Positions 20,456 through 29,807 of a stretch of DNA of 64,000 bases are shown here, piece after piece. The notes below the pieces were generated by a model. The model did not search any database, was not told the DNA's origin, and saw nothing but the letters and a program-made list of their open reading frames with translations. Made by a program: the position numbers and the translations under genes. This DNA is from Sphingomonas sp. FARSPH (GTDB taxonomy: Bacteria > Pseudomonadota > Alphaproteobacteria > Sphingomonadales > Sphingomonadaceae): NCBI RefSeq assembly GCF_003355005.1, contig NZ_CP029985.1, forward strand, positions 744,001 to 808,000, written 5' to 3'. Positions within the stretch are counted from its first letter, which is position 1, and each line of letters opens with the position of its first letter.

Positions 20456-21238
20456 TCAGACGGTGGGCGGCACCGGGGACGGGATGCGGCCGATGGGCAC
20501 CATGATGCACGCACCGGGCAAGCAGGCGACGGTGACATCGAAGACCGCGGCGATCGTATCGGGCGTGAGCACCGCCGCCGCCTGCCCGGCCGCGACAAGG
20601 CGGCCGTCGCGCAGCAGCAACACGTCGTCCGCCACGCGCGCCGCTTGCGCGATGTCGTGCAGCACGACCGCGACGCCCCTGCCCTCCACCGCCATGCCGC
20701 GCAGCCGCTCGAGCAGGTCGATCTGGTGCGCGGGGTCCAGGCTGGCGAGCGGTTCGTCGGCGAGCAGCCAACGCGGGTCCCCCGCCAGCACGCGCGCGAG
20801 CAGAACCCGCGCGCGCTCCCCGCCGGAAAGGTCGCCGACGCGCCGATCGGCGAGCACCAGCGTCTCGGTCGCGGCGAGTGCCGCCGTGATCGCCGCCTCG
20901 TCGGCCGGCGAGGGGCCGGCAAAGCGCCGCCGGTACGGCAGGCGTCCTAGCGCGACGAGATCGCGCGCGCGCAGGTTCCAGTGCACGGCGCCCGATTGCG
21001 GCAGATAGCCGATCGCCCGCGCGCGCGCCTGCGCCGGCCAGTCCGCCAGCGGACGGTCGCCGAGCGTGATCGTCCCCGCATCCGGCGGCACCAGACCGGC
21101 GAGCGTCTTCAAAAGGCTGCTTTTGCCCGCGCCATTAGGGCCCAGGATCGCGGTGACGCGGCCGGGGCGGAACGCCGTGTCGATCTCGGACAATACCGTT
21201 AACCCGCCAAGGCGCAGCGTCAGGTTGCGGACGATCAT
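20456..21238 (-). CDS. btuD: ABC transporter ATP-binding protein, B12/siderophore type (BtuD-like)
   Basis: 260 residues: Walker A LGPNGAGKSSLLKTLAGL (about 34-51), Q-loop YLPQSGAVHW, signature LSGGERARVLLARVL, Walker B WLLADEPLASLD, switch His VVLHDI. Belongs to the FecCD/BtuCD-associated ATPase family energising a periplasmic-binding-protein importer. ATG at 21238 overlaps the permease stop as ATGA; an ATG two codons upstream is less likely. The B12 assignment rests on the riboswitch and btuB in the same operon; by itself the protein could equally serve an iron-siderophore system. Confidence 0.92.
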   Translation of the reverse strand: MIVRNLTLRLGGLTVLSEIDTAFRPGRVTAILGPNGAGKSSLLKTLAGLVPPDAGTITLGDRPLADWPAQARARAIGYLPQSGAVHWNLRARDLVALGRLPYRRRFAGPSPADEAAITAALAATETLVLADRRVGDLSGGERARVLLARVLAGDPRWLLADEPLASLDPAHQIDLLERLRGMAVEGRGVAVVLHDIAQAARVADDVLLLRDGRLVAAGQAAAVLTPDTIAAVFDVTVACLPGACIMVPIGRIPSPVPPTV

Positions 21239-22191
21239 ATCCATGCCTGCCCCCGGCGACGCAACAACAGGGTGAGGAAAAAGGGCGCGCCGATCAGCGC
21301 CATCGCCACGCCCAGCCGCACCTCCGCGGCGCCGGGGGCGAGGCGGCACAGGCTGTCGGCGACGAGCACCAGCGCCGCGCCGCCGAGCGCGCTGGGCAGC
21401 AGCAGGTCGGACGGGCGATGGCCGAACAGCGGGCGCAGCAGGTGCGGCACGACGAGGCCGACGAAGCCGACGACACCGGTCGCCGCGACGCCCGCGCCGA
21501 CACCGATGCCCGTGCCGAGCATCACCAGCAGCTGCAACCGGCCGAGATGAATGCCGAGCGATCGGGCCGCCCCCTCCCCAAGCGCGAGCGCGTCGAGCGC
21601 GCGGCCGGTGCAGGCGAGCATCGCCATCGATACGCACAGCAACGGTGCAGCGCGCGCGACGTCGACGAGGCCGCGATCGGTGAGCGCGCCCATCAGCCAG
21701 TCGAGCACGCCGGCGACCGCATAGGGATTGGGCGCGATCGCGATCAGGAAGGCGGTGAGCGCCGCGGTGAGGCTGGCGAGCACGGTGCCGGCGAGGACGA
21801 AGGCGACCGCATCCGCGCCGCGCCAGGTGAGCAGGACGAGCAGCAGCAACGCCGCCATCGCGCCCGCCAACGCGCCCGCGAACAGCAGGATGCCGCTCGC
21901 GCCGACGTAGAGGATGACGAACACCGCGCCGAGCGCACCGCTGGACGACACGCCGAGCACGCCGGGATCGGCGAGCGGGTTGCGCAAAAACCCCTGCAGC
22001 ACCGCCCCCGACAGGCCGAGCGTCGCGCCGAGCAGCAGGCCGAGGATCGCGCGCGGCAGGCGCAATTCGATGAAGATCGCAGCCCCCGTTGTCGTCGTGG
22101 GCGACAGCCACTGCTTGCCCGCCGCGAGCGACAGCGCGAACGCCGCGACGACGAGCAGCGCGAGCGCGCCGAGCCGCAGGCCCCGGCTCAC
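21235..22191 (-). CDS. btuC: FecCD-family permease, vitamin B12 importer (BtuC-like)
   Basis: 318 residues with about 10 hydrophobic segments. Family hallmarks: ELRLPRAILGLLLGATLGLSG near the N-terminus, GFLRNPLADPGVLGVSSSGALG, and GVVGFVGLVVPHLLRPLFG before the C-terminal helices. Forms the homodimeric membrane channel of the importer. The start codon is GTG 22191, overlapping the binding-protein stop as GTGA, so translation of the three genes is coupled. Substrate inferred as cobalamin from the operon. Confidence 0.93.
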   Translation of the reverse strand: MSRGLRLGALALLVVAAFALSLAAGKQWLSPTTTTGAAIFIELRLPRAILGLLLGATLGLSGAVLQGFLRNPLADPGVLGVSSSGALGAVFVILYVGASGILLFAGALAGAMAALLLLVLLTWRGADAVAFVLAGTVLASLTAALTAFLIAIAPNPYAVAGVLDWLMGALTDRGLVDVARAAPLLCVSMAMLACTGRALDALALGEGAARSLGIHLGRLQLLVMLGTGIGVGAGVAATGVVGFVGLVVPHLLRPLFGHRPSDLLLPSALGGAALVLVADSLCRLAPGAAEVRLGVAMALIGAPFFLTLLLRRRGQAWI

Positions 22192-22988
22192 GACGCCACC
22201 GCTGCCCGGATCGCGGCGAGCCGGTGCAGCGCGGGGATCAGGGCCGAGCCGCCGCAGTTCATCAGGCGGCGGGGAAAATGCGCCTCGACCGTCGATGCGC
22301 TGACGCGCGCGAGAACACGGCGGCGCAGGGCGGCGGAGCGACCGTCGTCGTCACTGAGGATGACGCGCGGCGGATGCGCGGCGATCGTCTCGATCGGCAA
22401 GGTGCCGGTGAAGGCAAGGCCGTAATCGGCGGCGGCGTTGCGCAGCCCTGCACGCTGCATCAGCGCATCGAGCAAGGTGCCGCCGCCATTGGCGAGATCG
22501 CCGGCGATATAGAGCAAGGCCGCGGGGCGCGGGCCGGTGGCGGGCGGGATCGCGCGCTCGATCGCGCGGACGAGCGCCCTGCCCCGCGCCGGATGGCCGG
22601 CGGCGGTGGCGAGCGCCATCACCTGCGCCTCGCTGGCGGGGATGGTCGATGCGATGTCGAGCGTCAGGACCTTCAGCCCGGCGCGCGCATAGGCCTCGCG
22701 GCTGGCGGCGGGGGCGAAACTGTCGGTGACGACGAGGTCGGGGCGACGCGCGATCACTTCCTCCGCCGTGCCCGACGTCGCGGGCCAGCGGCGCGCGAGA
22801 GCGAGCGGCATCGAGGTCGCGGCGGGATCGTGCGAATAATGGCTGACCGCGGCGAGTCGGTCGGGCGCGACGACCGCAAGGATCGCATCGGCACATGGAT
22901 TGGTGGAGACGATGCCGCCGGTGCGCTGCGGCACGGGCGCGCAGGCGGCGAGCAGGAGCGTCGCGCCGAGCCACACACCCGCCGTCAC
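22188..22988 (-). CDS. btuF: Periplasmic B12-binding lipoprotein of the ABC importer (BtuF-like)
   Basis: Cluster-type helical-backbone binding protein: STNPCADAILAVVAPDRLAA, RRPDLVVTDSF, ARAGLKVLTLDIASTIPASE. I begin it at GTG 22988, which puts the lipoprotein signal LGATLLLAACA right at the N-terminus. The same frame is open to a GTG at 23174 that overlaps the btuB stop as GTGA, exactly the junction style of the rest of the operon. The ~62 extra residues are encoded largely by a REP-like element (22984-23089) and would bury the signal peptide. Either start may be used. Delivers cobalamin to BtuCD. Confidence 0.85.
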   Translation of the reverse strand: MTAGVWLGATLLLAACAPVPQRTGGIVSTNPCADAILAVVAPDRLAAVSHYSHDPAATSMPLALARRWPATSGTAEEVIARRPDLVVTDSFAPAASREAYARAGLKVLTLDIASTIPASEAQVMALATAAGHPARGRALVRAIERAIPPATGPRPAALLYIAGDLANGGGTLLDALMQRAGLRNAAADYGLAFTGTLPIETIAAHPPRVILSDDDGRSAALRRRVLARVSASTVEAHFPRRLMNCGGSALIPALHRLAAIRAAVAS

Positions 22989-23089
22989 CCCGGACTTGGT
23001 CCGCGGTCCCCTCTGCGGCGAGCGGCAACGCGCGAGCCTCTTCCCCTGCGTTTGCGGCTTGGTGGACCCCGGACCAAGTCCGGGGTGAC
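22984..23089. repeat. REP-like inverted repeat at the btuB-btuF junction
   Basis: Arms GTCACCCCGGACTTGGTCCG and the reverse CGGACCAAG...GGGGTGAC, about 60 bp apart, with the internal GGTCCC / GGGTCC matching too. Same architecture as the elements at 666, 50830, 50961, 62610 and 62783. Its right-hand end supplies the GTG at 22988 that I take as btuF start. The whole element is open in the btuF frame. Confidence 0.85.
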
Positions 23090-23170
23090 GAAGCATGTTG
23101 GGCAAGCAGCTGCCCGGCCAACGAAGCAACCCCCGGCACCGCGGGGGCGATGACGGGGATGCCTGCGTCG

Positions 23171-25081
23171 TCACAGCTTCACGCGCACCCCGCCATAGGC
23201 CGCGCGGCCGTAGGTGCCGTATTCGGCGACCGCCTGATACCGTTCGTCGGTGACGTTATCGATGCGGCCATAGATAGAGAAGCGATCCCCCAGCGGCAAT
23301 TCGGCGCGGACCGAGGCGAGCGCGTAGCCGTCGAGCGCCACGCGGTCGCCGTAGCTGTCGACGTCGACGCTGTCACCGACGATCTGCACCGTGCCGCCGA
23401 TGCCAAGGCCGAAGGGCAGGCGATAATCGATGACGAACGCTGCCGTCTGCTTGGGCCGGCGCAGCAGGTCGGTGCGGAAGGCGGCGCCCGGCGTGCGGTT
23501 CTCGCTGTCGATATACGATACGTTCGCCGACACGGTCAGCGCATCGACGGGCCTGAGGCCGATCGCGAACTCGACCCCTTGCGCGCGGGTGCGCTGGATG
23601 TTGTCGTAGACGCCGAACGGCCGGTTGACGCAGATCGAGCCGGCATTCGCCTGTTCGGCGCGCGAACAGCCGCGGAAGTTGATCTGATTGCGCGTGTCGC
23701 GGTGGAAATACGTCGCGCCCAACGTCGCGCGCCCGGCGAGCAGGGTCTGCTGGATACCGAGATCGTAGTTGGTCGCGGTTTCGGGGTCGAGGCGCGTATT
23801 CCCGTACGGGCTGTACAATTGATACAGGGTCGGCGCCTTGAACCCTTCGCCATAGCTGGCGCGCAGCACGGTGCCCGTCGCCAGCGCCAGCGCGGCGTCC
23901 GCACCGAACGTGGTGTGGTTGCCGAACGTGTCGTGGTCGTCGTTGCGCACGCCGCCGGTGATCGTCAGCACCTGCACCGGCTTTACGATCAGTTCGCCAT
24001 AGACGGACGTGATGCCGACCGAGCGGCGAAGGCTGGCGTCGCGGTAGCGGCTGGTTTCATGCTCGACGCCGCCGACGACGCGGACCTGGTCGATCGGCTG
24101 ATAATCGCCCTGATATTCGTAGCGTTCCGACCGGCCGCGGAAGGGCGAGGGCGTCGCGCCGGGCCGCGCATAGGTGTCGCGGTTGATGTCGGCGATCGTG
24201 AAGCCGATGCGGTTGCGGAACGTGCCGAAATTGGCGTGGACGCCGGCATAGCCGTACAGCTCGTTCGCGGTCGAATAGCTGGGATCGTCGGCGAAGATGT
24301 AGAGCGGCGCGGGATAGCCGTCGGTCTCGGTCCTGCTGTTCGCCCAATAGCCGCGCAGGTCGATGCCGACGCCGTCGGTGAGGGCGACGCCGACGCGGCC
24401 CGTCGCGCCATATTGGCGATAGCCGTCGCGCTCCGTGCCGATCGCCGCCGACGAGATGCCGTCGCTGCGCAGATAGCCGCCGGTCAGCGCGGCGGACACC
24501 GCGCCGCTGCGACCCGACAGGCCGCCCTGCGCATAGAGCGTGTCGGCATAGCCGTATTCGACGCTGCCGCGCGCCGCGAGGCGATCGGTCGGCTCTTCGG
24601 TGATGACGTTGACGACGCCGCCGATCGCCTGGCTGCCCCAGGGGACGGAATTGGGGCCGCGCAACACCTCGATCCGCGCGACGCTGGCGGACAGCAGGTT
24701 CGCAAAGTCGAAGCCGCCGCCGGGCGAGGACGGATCGTTGACGCGCACGCCGTCGATCACGACCAGGGTCTGTTCCGCCTCCGCGCCGCGCAGCCGCACG
24801 CCGGTGAAGCCGCCGAGGCTGCCGTTGCGCGTTACGGTGACGCCGGGGGTGGTCGAAAGCAGGTCGGCGACCGAGACGGTCTGGCGGCGGTCGATCTCGT
24901 CGCGGGTGACGACGGTCACCGCCTGGCCGACCTCGGTGGCGGGCTGCGCGACGCGCGCGGCGGTGACGATGACGTCGTCGCTCTTGTCGGCGGCGGGCGC
25001 CACCTGCGCCGTCGTAGGCGCGGCAAAGGCCACGGCGAGCGCGCACGCGCCGGCGGCGGTCAGAAAACGGGCAGCAGTCAT
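23171..25081 (-). CDS. btuB: TonB-dependent vitamin B12 receptor
   Basis: 636 residues from ATG 25081 (MTAARFLTAAGACALAVAFA signal peptide, TTAQ cleavage). TonB box region DDVIVTAARVAQPATEVG, plug with VSVADLLSTTPGVTVTRNG, RGAEAEQTLVVIDGVRVND and VLRGPNSVPWGSQAIGGVVN, barrel ending GVRVKL. Length is close to E. coli BtuB (about 600). Lies directly behind a cobalamin riboswitch and in front of the importer genes, so outer-membrane B12 uptake is well supported. The frame is open upstream to 25234 but that runs into the riboswitch. Confidence 0.95.
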   Translation of the reverse strand: MTAARFLTAAGACALAVAFAAPTTAQVAPAADKSDDVIVTAARVAQPATEVGQAVTVVTRDEIDRRQTVSVADLLSTTPGVTVTRNGSLGGFTGVRLRGAEAEQTLVVIDGVRVNDPSSPGGGFDFANLLSASVARIEVLRGPNSVPWGSQAIGGVVNVITEEPTDRLAARGSVEYGYADTLYAQGGLSGRSGAVSAALTGGYLRSDGISSAAIGTERDGYRQYGATGRVGVALTDGVGIDLRGYWANSRTETDGYPAPLYIFADDPSYSTANELYGYAGVHANFGTFRNRIGFTIADINRDTYARPGATPSPFRGRSERYEYQGDYQPIDQVRVVGGVEHETSRYRDASLRRSVGITSVYGELIVKPVQVLTITGGVRNDDHDTFGNHTTFGADAALALATGTVLRASYGEGFKAPTLYQLYSPYGNTRLDPETATNYDLGIQQTLLAGRATLGATYFHRDTRNQINFRGCSRAEQANAGSICVNRPFGVYDNIQRTRAQGVEFAIGLRPVDALTVSANVSYIDSENRTPGAAFRTDLLRRPKQTAAFVIDYRLPFGLGIGGTVQIVGDSVDVDSYGDRVALDGYALASVRAELPLGDRFSIYGRIDNVTDERYQAVAEYGTYGRAAYGGVRVKL

Positions 25082-25195
25082 TCCATCCACATCCTTCGTG
25101 TCCCGCGCGCGACCATTCGCACGCGGCGGATGTCGTTCGCTCACGAAGGTCCCCCCTTCGGCTGTCCGGCACACCCCGTCCGCACAGTGGATCGA

Positions 25196-25380
25196 CGGTG
25201 AAGGGCAGGTCTCCTGGCTCCCGGGTCGTCGCATGTCCCTCCGCCTTCCCGGGCTTTACGCCCAGTGGCATCGTGGAGGGACCGCTATCCGGTCACAGTT
25301 GCGGGGGCAGCGCCGGGCTTGCGTTCGCACGAACGCGCACCGGACTTCCCTTTTCACCCCGTCTCCGGGGACCATTCACG
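25196..25380 (-). promoter_or_regulatory. Cobalamin (AdoCbl) riboswitch upstream of btuB
   Basis: Read on the minus strand: GGGAAGTCCGGTGCG start, the core GGCGCTGCCCCCGCAACTGT (25294-25313), GCCACTG (about 25264-25270), and the B12 box AGCCAGGAGACCTGCC (25204-25219). These conserved pieces occur in the right order over about 180 nt, ending about 110 nt before the btuB ATG. In known cases AdoCbl binding lowers expression of the downstream uptake operon. The stretch between the riboswitch and btuB (25082-25195) has no other gene. Confidence 0.96.
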
Positions 25381-25413
25381 GTTTCGGCCTTTACGGGCGC
25401 ACGGAGCCCCGCG

Positions 25414-26232
25414 TCAATGCGGCTGCAGTGCCTTGCCCGCGCGCCCGGCGAGTTCGACGACATATTGCCATGCGACGCGCCCCGACCGGCTGCCGCGCCG
25501 CGTCGCCCATTGCACCGCGTCCGATGCGTCGAAAGGCAGATCGTACGCATCGGCATAGCCGCGCACGATCGCCAGATAACCGTCCTGGTCGACGACGTGG
25601 AAGCCGAGGCTGAGCCCGAAGCGGTCGGCGAGCGCGAGCTGGTCGTCGATACTGTCGCGCGGATTGATCGCGCTCGCCTGTTCGGCGATGTCGCGGACGA
25701 TCAGGTGGCGGCGGTTGGAGGTGACGATCAGCCGCGTGTTGGCGGGCCGCGCCTCCGCCCCCCCTTCGAGCAGCGAGCGCAGGATGCGCGCGTCCGCCGC
25801 CACGTCGAAGCCGATGTCGTCGAGGAAGACGGCGAAGGCGCGCGGCTGGGCCGCGAGCGCGGCGAACAGCGCGGGCAGGTCGGCGAGGCGATCGGCGGCG
25901 ACCTCGACCAGCGCGATGGCCGCGGACGCGGCCTGCAGATCGCCGACCGCGGCCTTGACCAACGCCGACTTGCCCGTGCCGCGCGCGCCCCAGAGCAACA
26001 CGTCCTGCGCGGCATGCCCGCCGGCGAGGCGGGTCAGGTTGGCGACCAGCGCGGCCTTCTGCGCATCGACGCCATGCAGCATCGCGAGCGGCAGCGGCGC
26101 AAAGGCGCGCGCCGCCGCGAGCGCGCCGTCGCGCCAGACATAGGCGGGATGCGCTAGCGGGTCCGCCGCGGGCGCGGGCGGCGGGGACAGCCGCTCGAGC
26201 GCGGCAGCGATGCGGTCGAGGGGATCGGCCAT
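25414..26232 (-). CDS. DUF815-type AAA ATPase
   Basis: 272 residues from ATG 26232. Walker A LLWGARGTGKSALVKA, Walker B FAVFLDDIGFD, sensor region TRLIVTSNRRHLIVRD, then IDDQLALADRFGLSLGFH and a C-terminal SGRVAWQYVVELAG. This pattern is that of the DUF815 family of cytoplasmic ATP-binding proteins in proteobacteria; the role is not established. Just downstream of the PrsT gene on the same strand, separated by 217 bp with a hairpin repeat, so probably an independent unit. Its 3' end is close to the riboswitch promoter of btuB. Confidence 0.88.
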   Translation of the reverse strand: MADPLDRIAAALERLSPPPAPAADPLAHPAYVWRDGALAAARAFAPLPLAMLHGVDAQKAALVANLTRLAGGHAAQDVLLWGARGTGKSALVKAAVGDLQAASAAIALVEVAADRLADLPALFAALAAQPRAFAVFLDDIGFDVAADARILRSLLEGGAEARPANTRLIVTSNRRHLIVRDIAEQASAINPRDSIDDQLALADRFGLSLGFHVVDQDGYLAIVRGYADAYDLPFDASDAVQWATRRGSRSGRVAWQYVVELAGRAGKALQPH

Positions 26233-26296
26233 GGCAGGGCGATAGAGCAAGTCGCCGGGAATCTGAACCGGGCGAAGGCCCTTTTCGACCAAGGGT

Positions 26297-26370
26297 GTTC
26301 CTGCGAACGCAGGAACCCAGAGCCCCATAGGCTATCGCGTTCGGCCCTGGGCTCCTGCGTTCGCAGGAGC
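26297..26370. repeat. Inverted-repeat element (GTTCCTGCG-AACGCAGGAAC type)
   Basis: GTTCCTGCGAACGCAGGAAC and GCTCCTGCGTTCGCAGGAGC, each palindromic by itself and together an inverted pair around CCCAGAGCC...GGCCCTGGG. A different family from the GTCAT elements. Sits between prsT and the DUF815 gene and may act as a transcript end. Confidence 0.8.
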
Positions 26371-26449
26371 ACGGACGTTCCCCGTTGGTGCCGGGCCATG
26401 GCGAAGCGCCGTTCTTCTGAACGACGCGAAATGGCGACGGGCCGGCCGC

Positions 26450-28432
26450 TTAGCCCAGAATGCGGCGGGCGTGGTCCGCGATCACCGGGTCGGTGGGGGC
26501 GAGCGACCGGGCCTTGACCGCAAGCTGGCGCGCGCCATCGGCATCCCCCGCCGCAGCGAGCGCGTGCGCATAGGCGTCGCACACGCCCGCGTTCATCGGC
26601 GCGAGGCGATAGGCGGCGCGGGCATAAAGCCGCGCGACGTCGCCATCGCCGGACGCCGCATAGGCGGCGGCGAGGTCGGCGAGCAGTCCTGCGTCACGGT
26701 TGCCGGCGAGGCGGCGCACCGCCTCCAGCGTCTCGATCGCGGCATCGGCGTCGCCGCTCGCCACCTGCCAATGGCCGAGCAGGCGCAGGCCGACGAGGCT
26801 CTGCGGATTCTGCTGGAGATACAGCGACAGCGCCGCCGCCGCGGCGCGAGGGTTCCCGGCGCGGCCCCAGGCATCGACGACGCGCAGCATCGTCGGCTCG
26901 TCGAAGGCAAGGTCGGCGGCACGCGCATAGACGGGCGCGGCTTCCGCATAGCGGCCGCCGATCGCCAGCGCGTCGCCGAGCGCGAGCAGCGGTGCGGGCG
27001 CGCCCGGCGCCTGCGCGACGAGGGCGCGGGCGCGCGCGACCGCGCCGGCAACATCGCCCGCGGTCAGCTGCGCGCGGAGGACGCCGAGCACGTAATTGGG
27101 ATCGTCGGGCGCGGCGGCGGCATCGGCGACGCGCGCGGCGACGCCCTGATCGCTGGCGAAGACCCCGGACGCGCCGCGCGGGCCGTTCGCCGCGCGATCG
27201 AGCAACATCGCCGCGCTCGCGCGGTCGCCGGTCCGCTCGTGCGCGCGCGCGGCGATGGTCAACGAATAGGTGTCGGCGTCCGCCCGCGCGACGACGGGCG
27301 CCAGCATCGCGATCGCGCCGGGCGCATCGCCCGACCGGAGCAACGCAGCGGCGAGCAGGCGACGCATCGCGACGTTGAGCGGCTGGCCGGTGGCGACCTG
27401 CCGCCACGCGTCGATCGCGCGTTCGTAGCGACCGCCGCTGTAATCGAGCGCGCCCGCGACGAGCGCCGCACCGGACAGGCCCGATTGCGCCCCGCCCGCC
27501 TTCTGCAACAGGTCGCGGGCAAGCTCGCCGCGCCCGGCGCGGGTCGCCAGCACCGCCTGCAGGTAGAGCGGCGGCGCGCTGCCCGGCCGCGCGGCGAGCG
27601 CGCGGCGGCTCGCCGCCAGCATGTCGCGATAACGACCGGCATCGCCCAGCGCCGCGGCATAATCGACCAGCGCGGGGTAAAAATAGGCGTCGCGCTTCAG
27701 CGCCGCCTCGAACCAGGGCAACGCCGCGACGAGGCCGTAGCGCGTCCGCGTCAGCTGCGCGACGAGCGTCAGCGCCACGGGATCGCCGGGACGCAGACGC
27801 AGTGCGCGCGCGCTCGCCGCCGTGGCGGCGGCGATCTCGCCCGCGCCGAGGCGGATCTGGCCGAGGTCGGCCCACGCTTCGCCATCGTCGGGATGCGTCG
27901 CCAGCCAGCCATCGAGCAGCGCGACGCCCTCGCCCGGATCGCCCTGTAACGCCAGCGCACGGGCGCGGGCGCGCACCGAAAGGGCGTCGCCGGGCACCGC
28001 AGGCGCAGCGGCGACATTGGTGTAATCGCCCTGAAGCAGCCGCGCCGCGGCGAGATGCCCGGCAAGGCCCGGCGCGCCGGCGGCGCGCGCACGGCTGAGC
28101 GCACCCTCCGCCGCGCGCCCGTCGTCGAGACGCAGATAGGCGTCCGCGAGCAGCAGTTGCGCCGGCACCGATTGCGGCGTCGCGCGCAATACGGTGATCG
28201 CATGGTTGCGCGCGGCACTGTAATTGCCCAGCGCATAGGCGGCGCGCGCATCCGCCATCGATCGCGCCGGGTCGATCCGCGCCGGCTGGCGCAGCAGCAA
28301 CAGCGCGACACCCGCCAGGATCGCGACGAGCAGCGCGAGCGCGATCAGTCGCCGCGCCCGCGGGCCGATCCGCGGGCCATGGCCGCGCTTGCGCCGGCGC
28401 GGTCGCATCATCGGATAGACGGCCTCAGCCAT
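26450..28432 (-). CDS. prsT: TPR-repeat protein of the XrtA/PEP-CTERM system (PrsT-like)
   Basis: 660 residues: basic N-terminus, one membrane anchor (about residues 30-46, LIALALLVAILAGVALL), then TPR-like repeats to the end (for example DARAAYALGNYSAARNHAIT, EAWADLGQIRLGAGEIAAAT, LLALGDALAIGGRYAEAAPV). From memory it matches the PrsT TPR proteins found with PrsK and PrsR in exosortase/PEP-CTERM exopolysaccharide loci; lipoprotein forms are known but here an uncleaved anchor is more likely. Starts 8 bp inside the prsR 3' end. Role in the system is not defined; scaffolding of envelope assembly is a guess. Confidence 0.82.
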   Translation of the reverse strand: MAEAVYPMMRPRRRKRGHGPRIGPRARRLIALALLVAILAGVALLLLRQPARIDPARSMADARAAYALGNYSAARNHAITVLRATPQSVPAQLLLADAYLRLDDGRAAEGALSRARAAGAPGLAGHLAAARLLQGDYTNVAAAPAVPGDALSVRARARALALQGDPGEGVALLDGWLATHPDDGEAWADLGQIRLGAGEIAAATAASARALRLRPGDPVALTLVAQLTRTRYGLVAALPWFEAALKRDAYFYPALVDYAAALGDAGRYRDMLAASRRALAARPGSAPPLYLQAVLATRAGRGELARDLLQKAGGAQSGLSGAALVAGALDYSGGRYERAIDAWRQVATGQPLNVAMRRLLAAALLRSGDAPGAIAMLAPVVARADADTYSLTIAARAHERTGDRASAAMLLDRAANGPRGASGVFASDQGVAARVADAAAAPDDPNYVLGVLRAQLTAGDVAGAVARARALVAQAPGAPAPLLALGDALAIGGRYAEAAPVYARAADLAFDEPTMLRVVDAWGRAGNPRAAAAALSLYLQQNPQSLVGLRLLGHWQVASGDADAAIETLEAVRRLAGNRDAGLLADLAAAYAASGDGDVARLYARAAYRLAPMNAGVCDAYAHALAAAGDADGARQLAVKARSLAPTDPVIADHARRILG

Positions 28433-29807
28433 TCAGGTCGTAGCTCTTGAGCAGGTCGTACAACGTCGGGCGGCTGACCCCGAGCAGGCGCGAGGCGCCC
28501 GAAATGTTGCCCTCCGCCTGCGCAAGCGCGAGGCGGATGGCGCGGCGGTCCGCCGCCTCGCGCACCGAGCGCAAGTTGAGCGGCAGCGGTTCGTCGGCGG
28601 GCGCGGCGAGATCGAGGTCGGCGGCAGTCACCTGCTTGCCATCGGCCATGATGACCGCGCGCTTCACCCGGTTTTCCAGCTCGCGGACGTTGCCGGGCCA
28701 TGGCCAGGCGGCGATCGCCGCGACCGCATCGGGGGCGAGCCCGGTGACGGCGAGCTTCATCGCCGCGGCATGGCGCCGGACGAACTGGCGCGCGAGCAGC
28801 AACGCATCGCCCGGCCGCTCCGCCAGCGTCGGAATACGCACGACGATCTCGGCGAGCCTGTAATACAGGTCGTCGCGGAACGTCGCCGCCGCGATCATCG
28901 CATCGAGATCGCGGTGCGTCGCGCAGACGACGCGCGTGTCGACGGGGATCGGCTTGCGCCCGCCGATCCGCTCGATCGTCCGCTCCTGCAGAAAACGCAG
29001 CAGCTTGACCTGCAGCGGCAGCGGCACGTCGCCGATCTCGTCGAGGAACAATGTGCCCCCCGCCGCCATCTCGATCTTGCCGATCGTCGTCTTCACCGCC
29101 CCCGTGAACGCGCCCTTTTCGTGGCCGAACAGCTCGCTTTCCAGCAACGTCTCGGGGATGGCGGCGCAATTGATCGCGACGAACGCGCCCCCGGCGCGCG
29201 GCGAGGCATCGTGCAGCCCGCGCGCGAGCAATTCCTTGCCCGTGCCGCTCGCGCCGAGCAGCAGGACGGAGACGTCGGCGGGTGCGACGCGTTCGACGGT
29301 GCGCACGACGCGCGCCATTTCGTCGGAGGCGTAGAGCAGGCCGCCGAAGTTGCCGGCGCCGCCTTCCGCACGCCGTGCGAGCCGGCGGTTCTCCGCCTCC
29401 AGCGCCTGGACGTGGAACGCGCGCGCGACGATCAGGCCGAGCGCGTCGATATCGATCGGCTTGGCGTAGAAATCCCAGGCGCCGCGATCGATCGCCGCCA
29501 GTGCGCTGTCGCGCGCGCCATGGCCCGACGCGACGATGACCTTGGTATCGGGCTTGGCGGCAAGGATGTCGGCGAGCAGCGCGAACCCCTCGCTCGTCCC
29601 GTCGGGATCGGGCGGCAGGCCGAGGTCCAGCGTCACGACCGCCGGCGCATGGCTGCGCAGCGCCTCCATCGCCTCGCTCCGCGTCGCCGCGGTGACGACC
29701 GTATAGCCGTCATAAGCCCAGCGCAGCTGGCGCTGGAGCGCGAGGTCGTCCTCGACGACCAACAGCACGGGGAGCGGCGCGGTCATCATGTCGTCGCCCG
29801 CGCTCAT
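28425..29807 (-). CDS. prsR: Sigma-54-dependent response regulator PrsR
   Basis: 460 residues. Receiver domain ([20 protein letters not shown], phospho-acceptor Asp in [11 protein letters not shown], Lys in FYAKPID), AAA+ domain with Walker [14 protein letters not shown], the sigma-54-contact GAFTGA in [11 protein letters not shown], Walker [12 protein letters not shown], and R-finger part [10 protein letters not shown]-terminal Fis-type HTH ([19 protein letters not shown]). Matches the PEP-CTERM-box regulator PrsR. The ATG at 29807 overlaps the prsK stop as ATGA. It should activate sigma-54 promoters of PEP-CTERM or polysaccharide genes; targets are not visible here. Confidence 0.93.
   Translation of the reverse strand: MSAGDDMMTAPLPVLLVVEDDLALQRQLRWAYDGYTVVTAATRSEAMEALRSHAPAVVTLDLGLPPDPDGTSEGFALLADILAAKPDTKVIVASGHGARDSALAAIDRGAWDFYAKPIDIDALGLIVARAFHVQALEAENRRLARRAEGGAGNFGGLLYASDEMARVVRTVERVAPADVSVLLLGASGTGKELLARGLHDASPRAGGAFVAINCAAIPETLLESELFGHEKGAFTGAVKTTIGKIEMAAGGTLFLDEIGDVPLPLQVKLLRFLQERTIERIGGRKPIPVDTRVVCATHRDLDAMIAAATFRDDLYYRLAEIVVRIPTLAERPGDALLLARQFVRRHAAAMKLAVTGLAPDAVAAIAAWPWPGNVRELENRVKRAVIMADGKQVTAADLDLAAPADEPLPLNLRSVREAADRRAIRLALAQAEGNISGASRLLGVSRPTLYDLLKSYDLNG

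Noticed and set aside
25082..25234. N-terminal extension of btuB into the riboswitch region
   Set aside because: The signal peptide starts at ATG 25081; the extension would translate the riboswitch flank.
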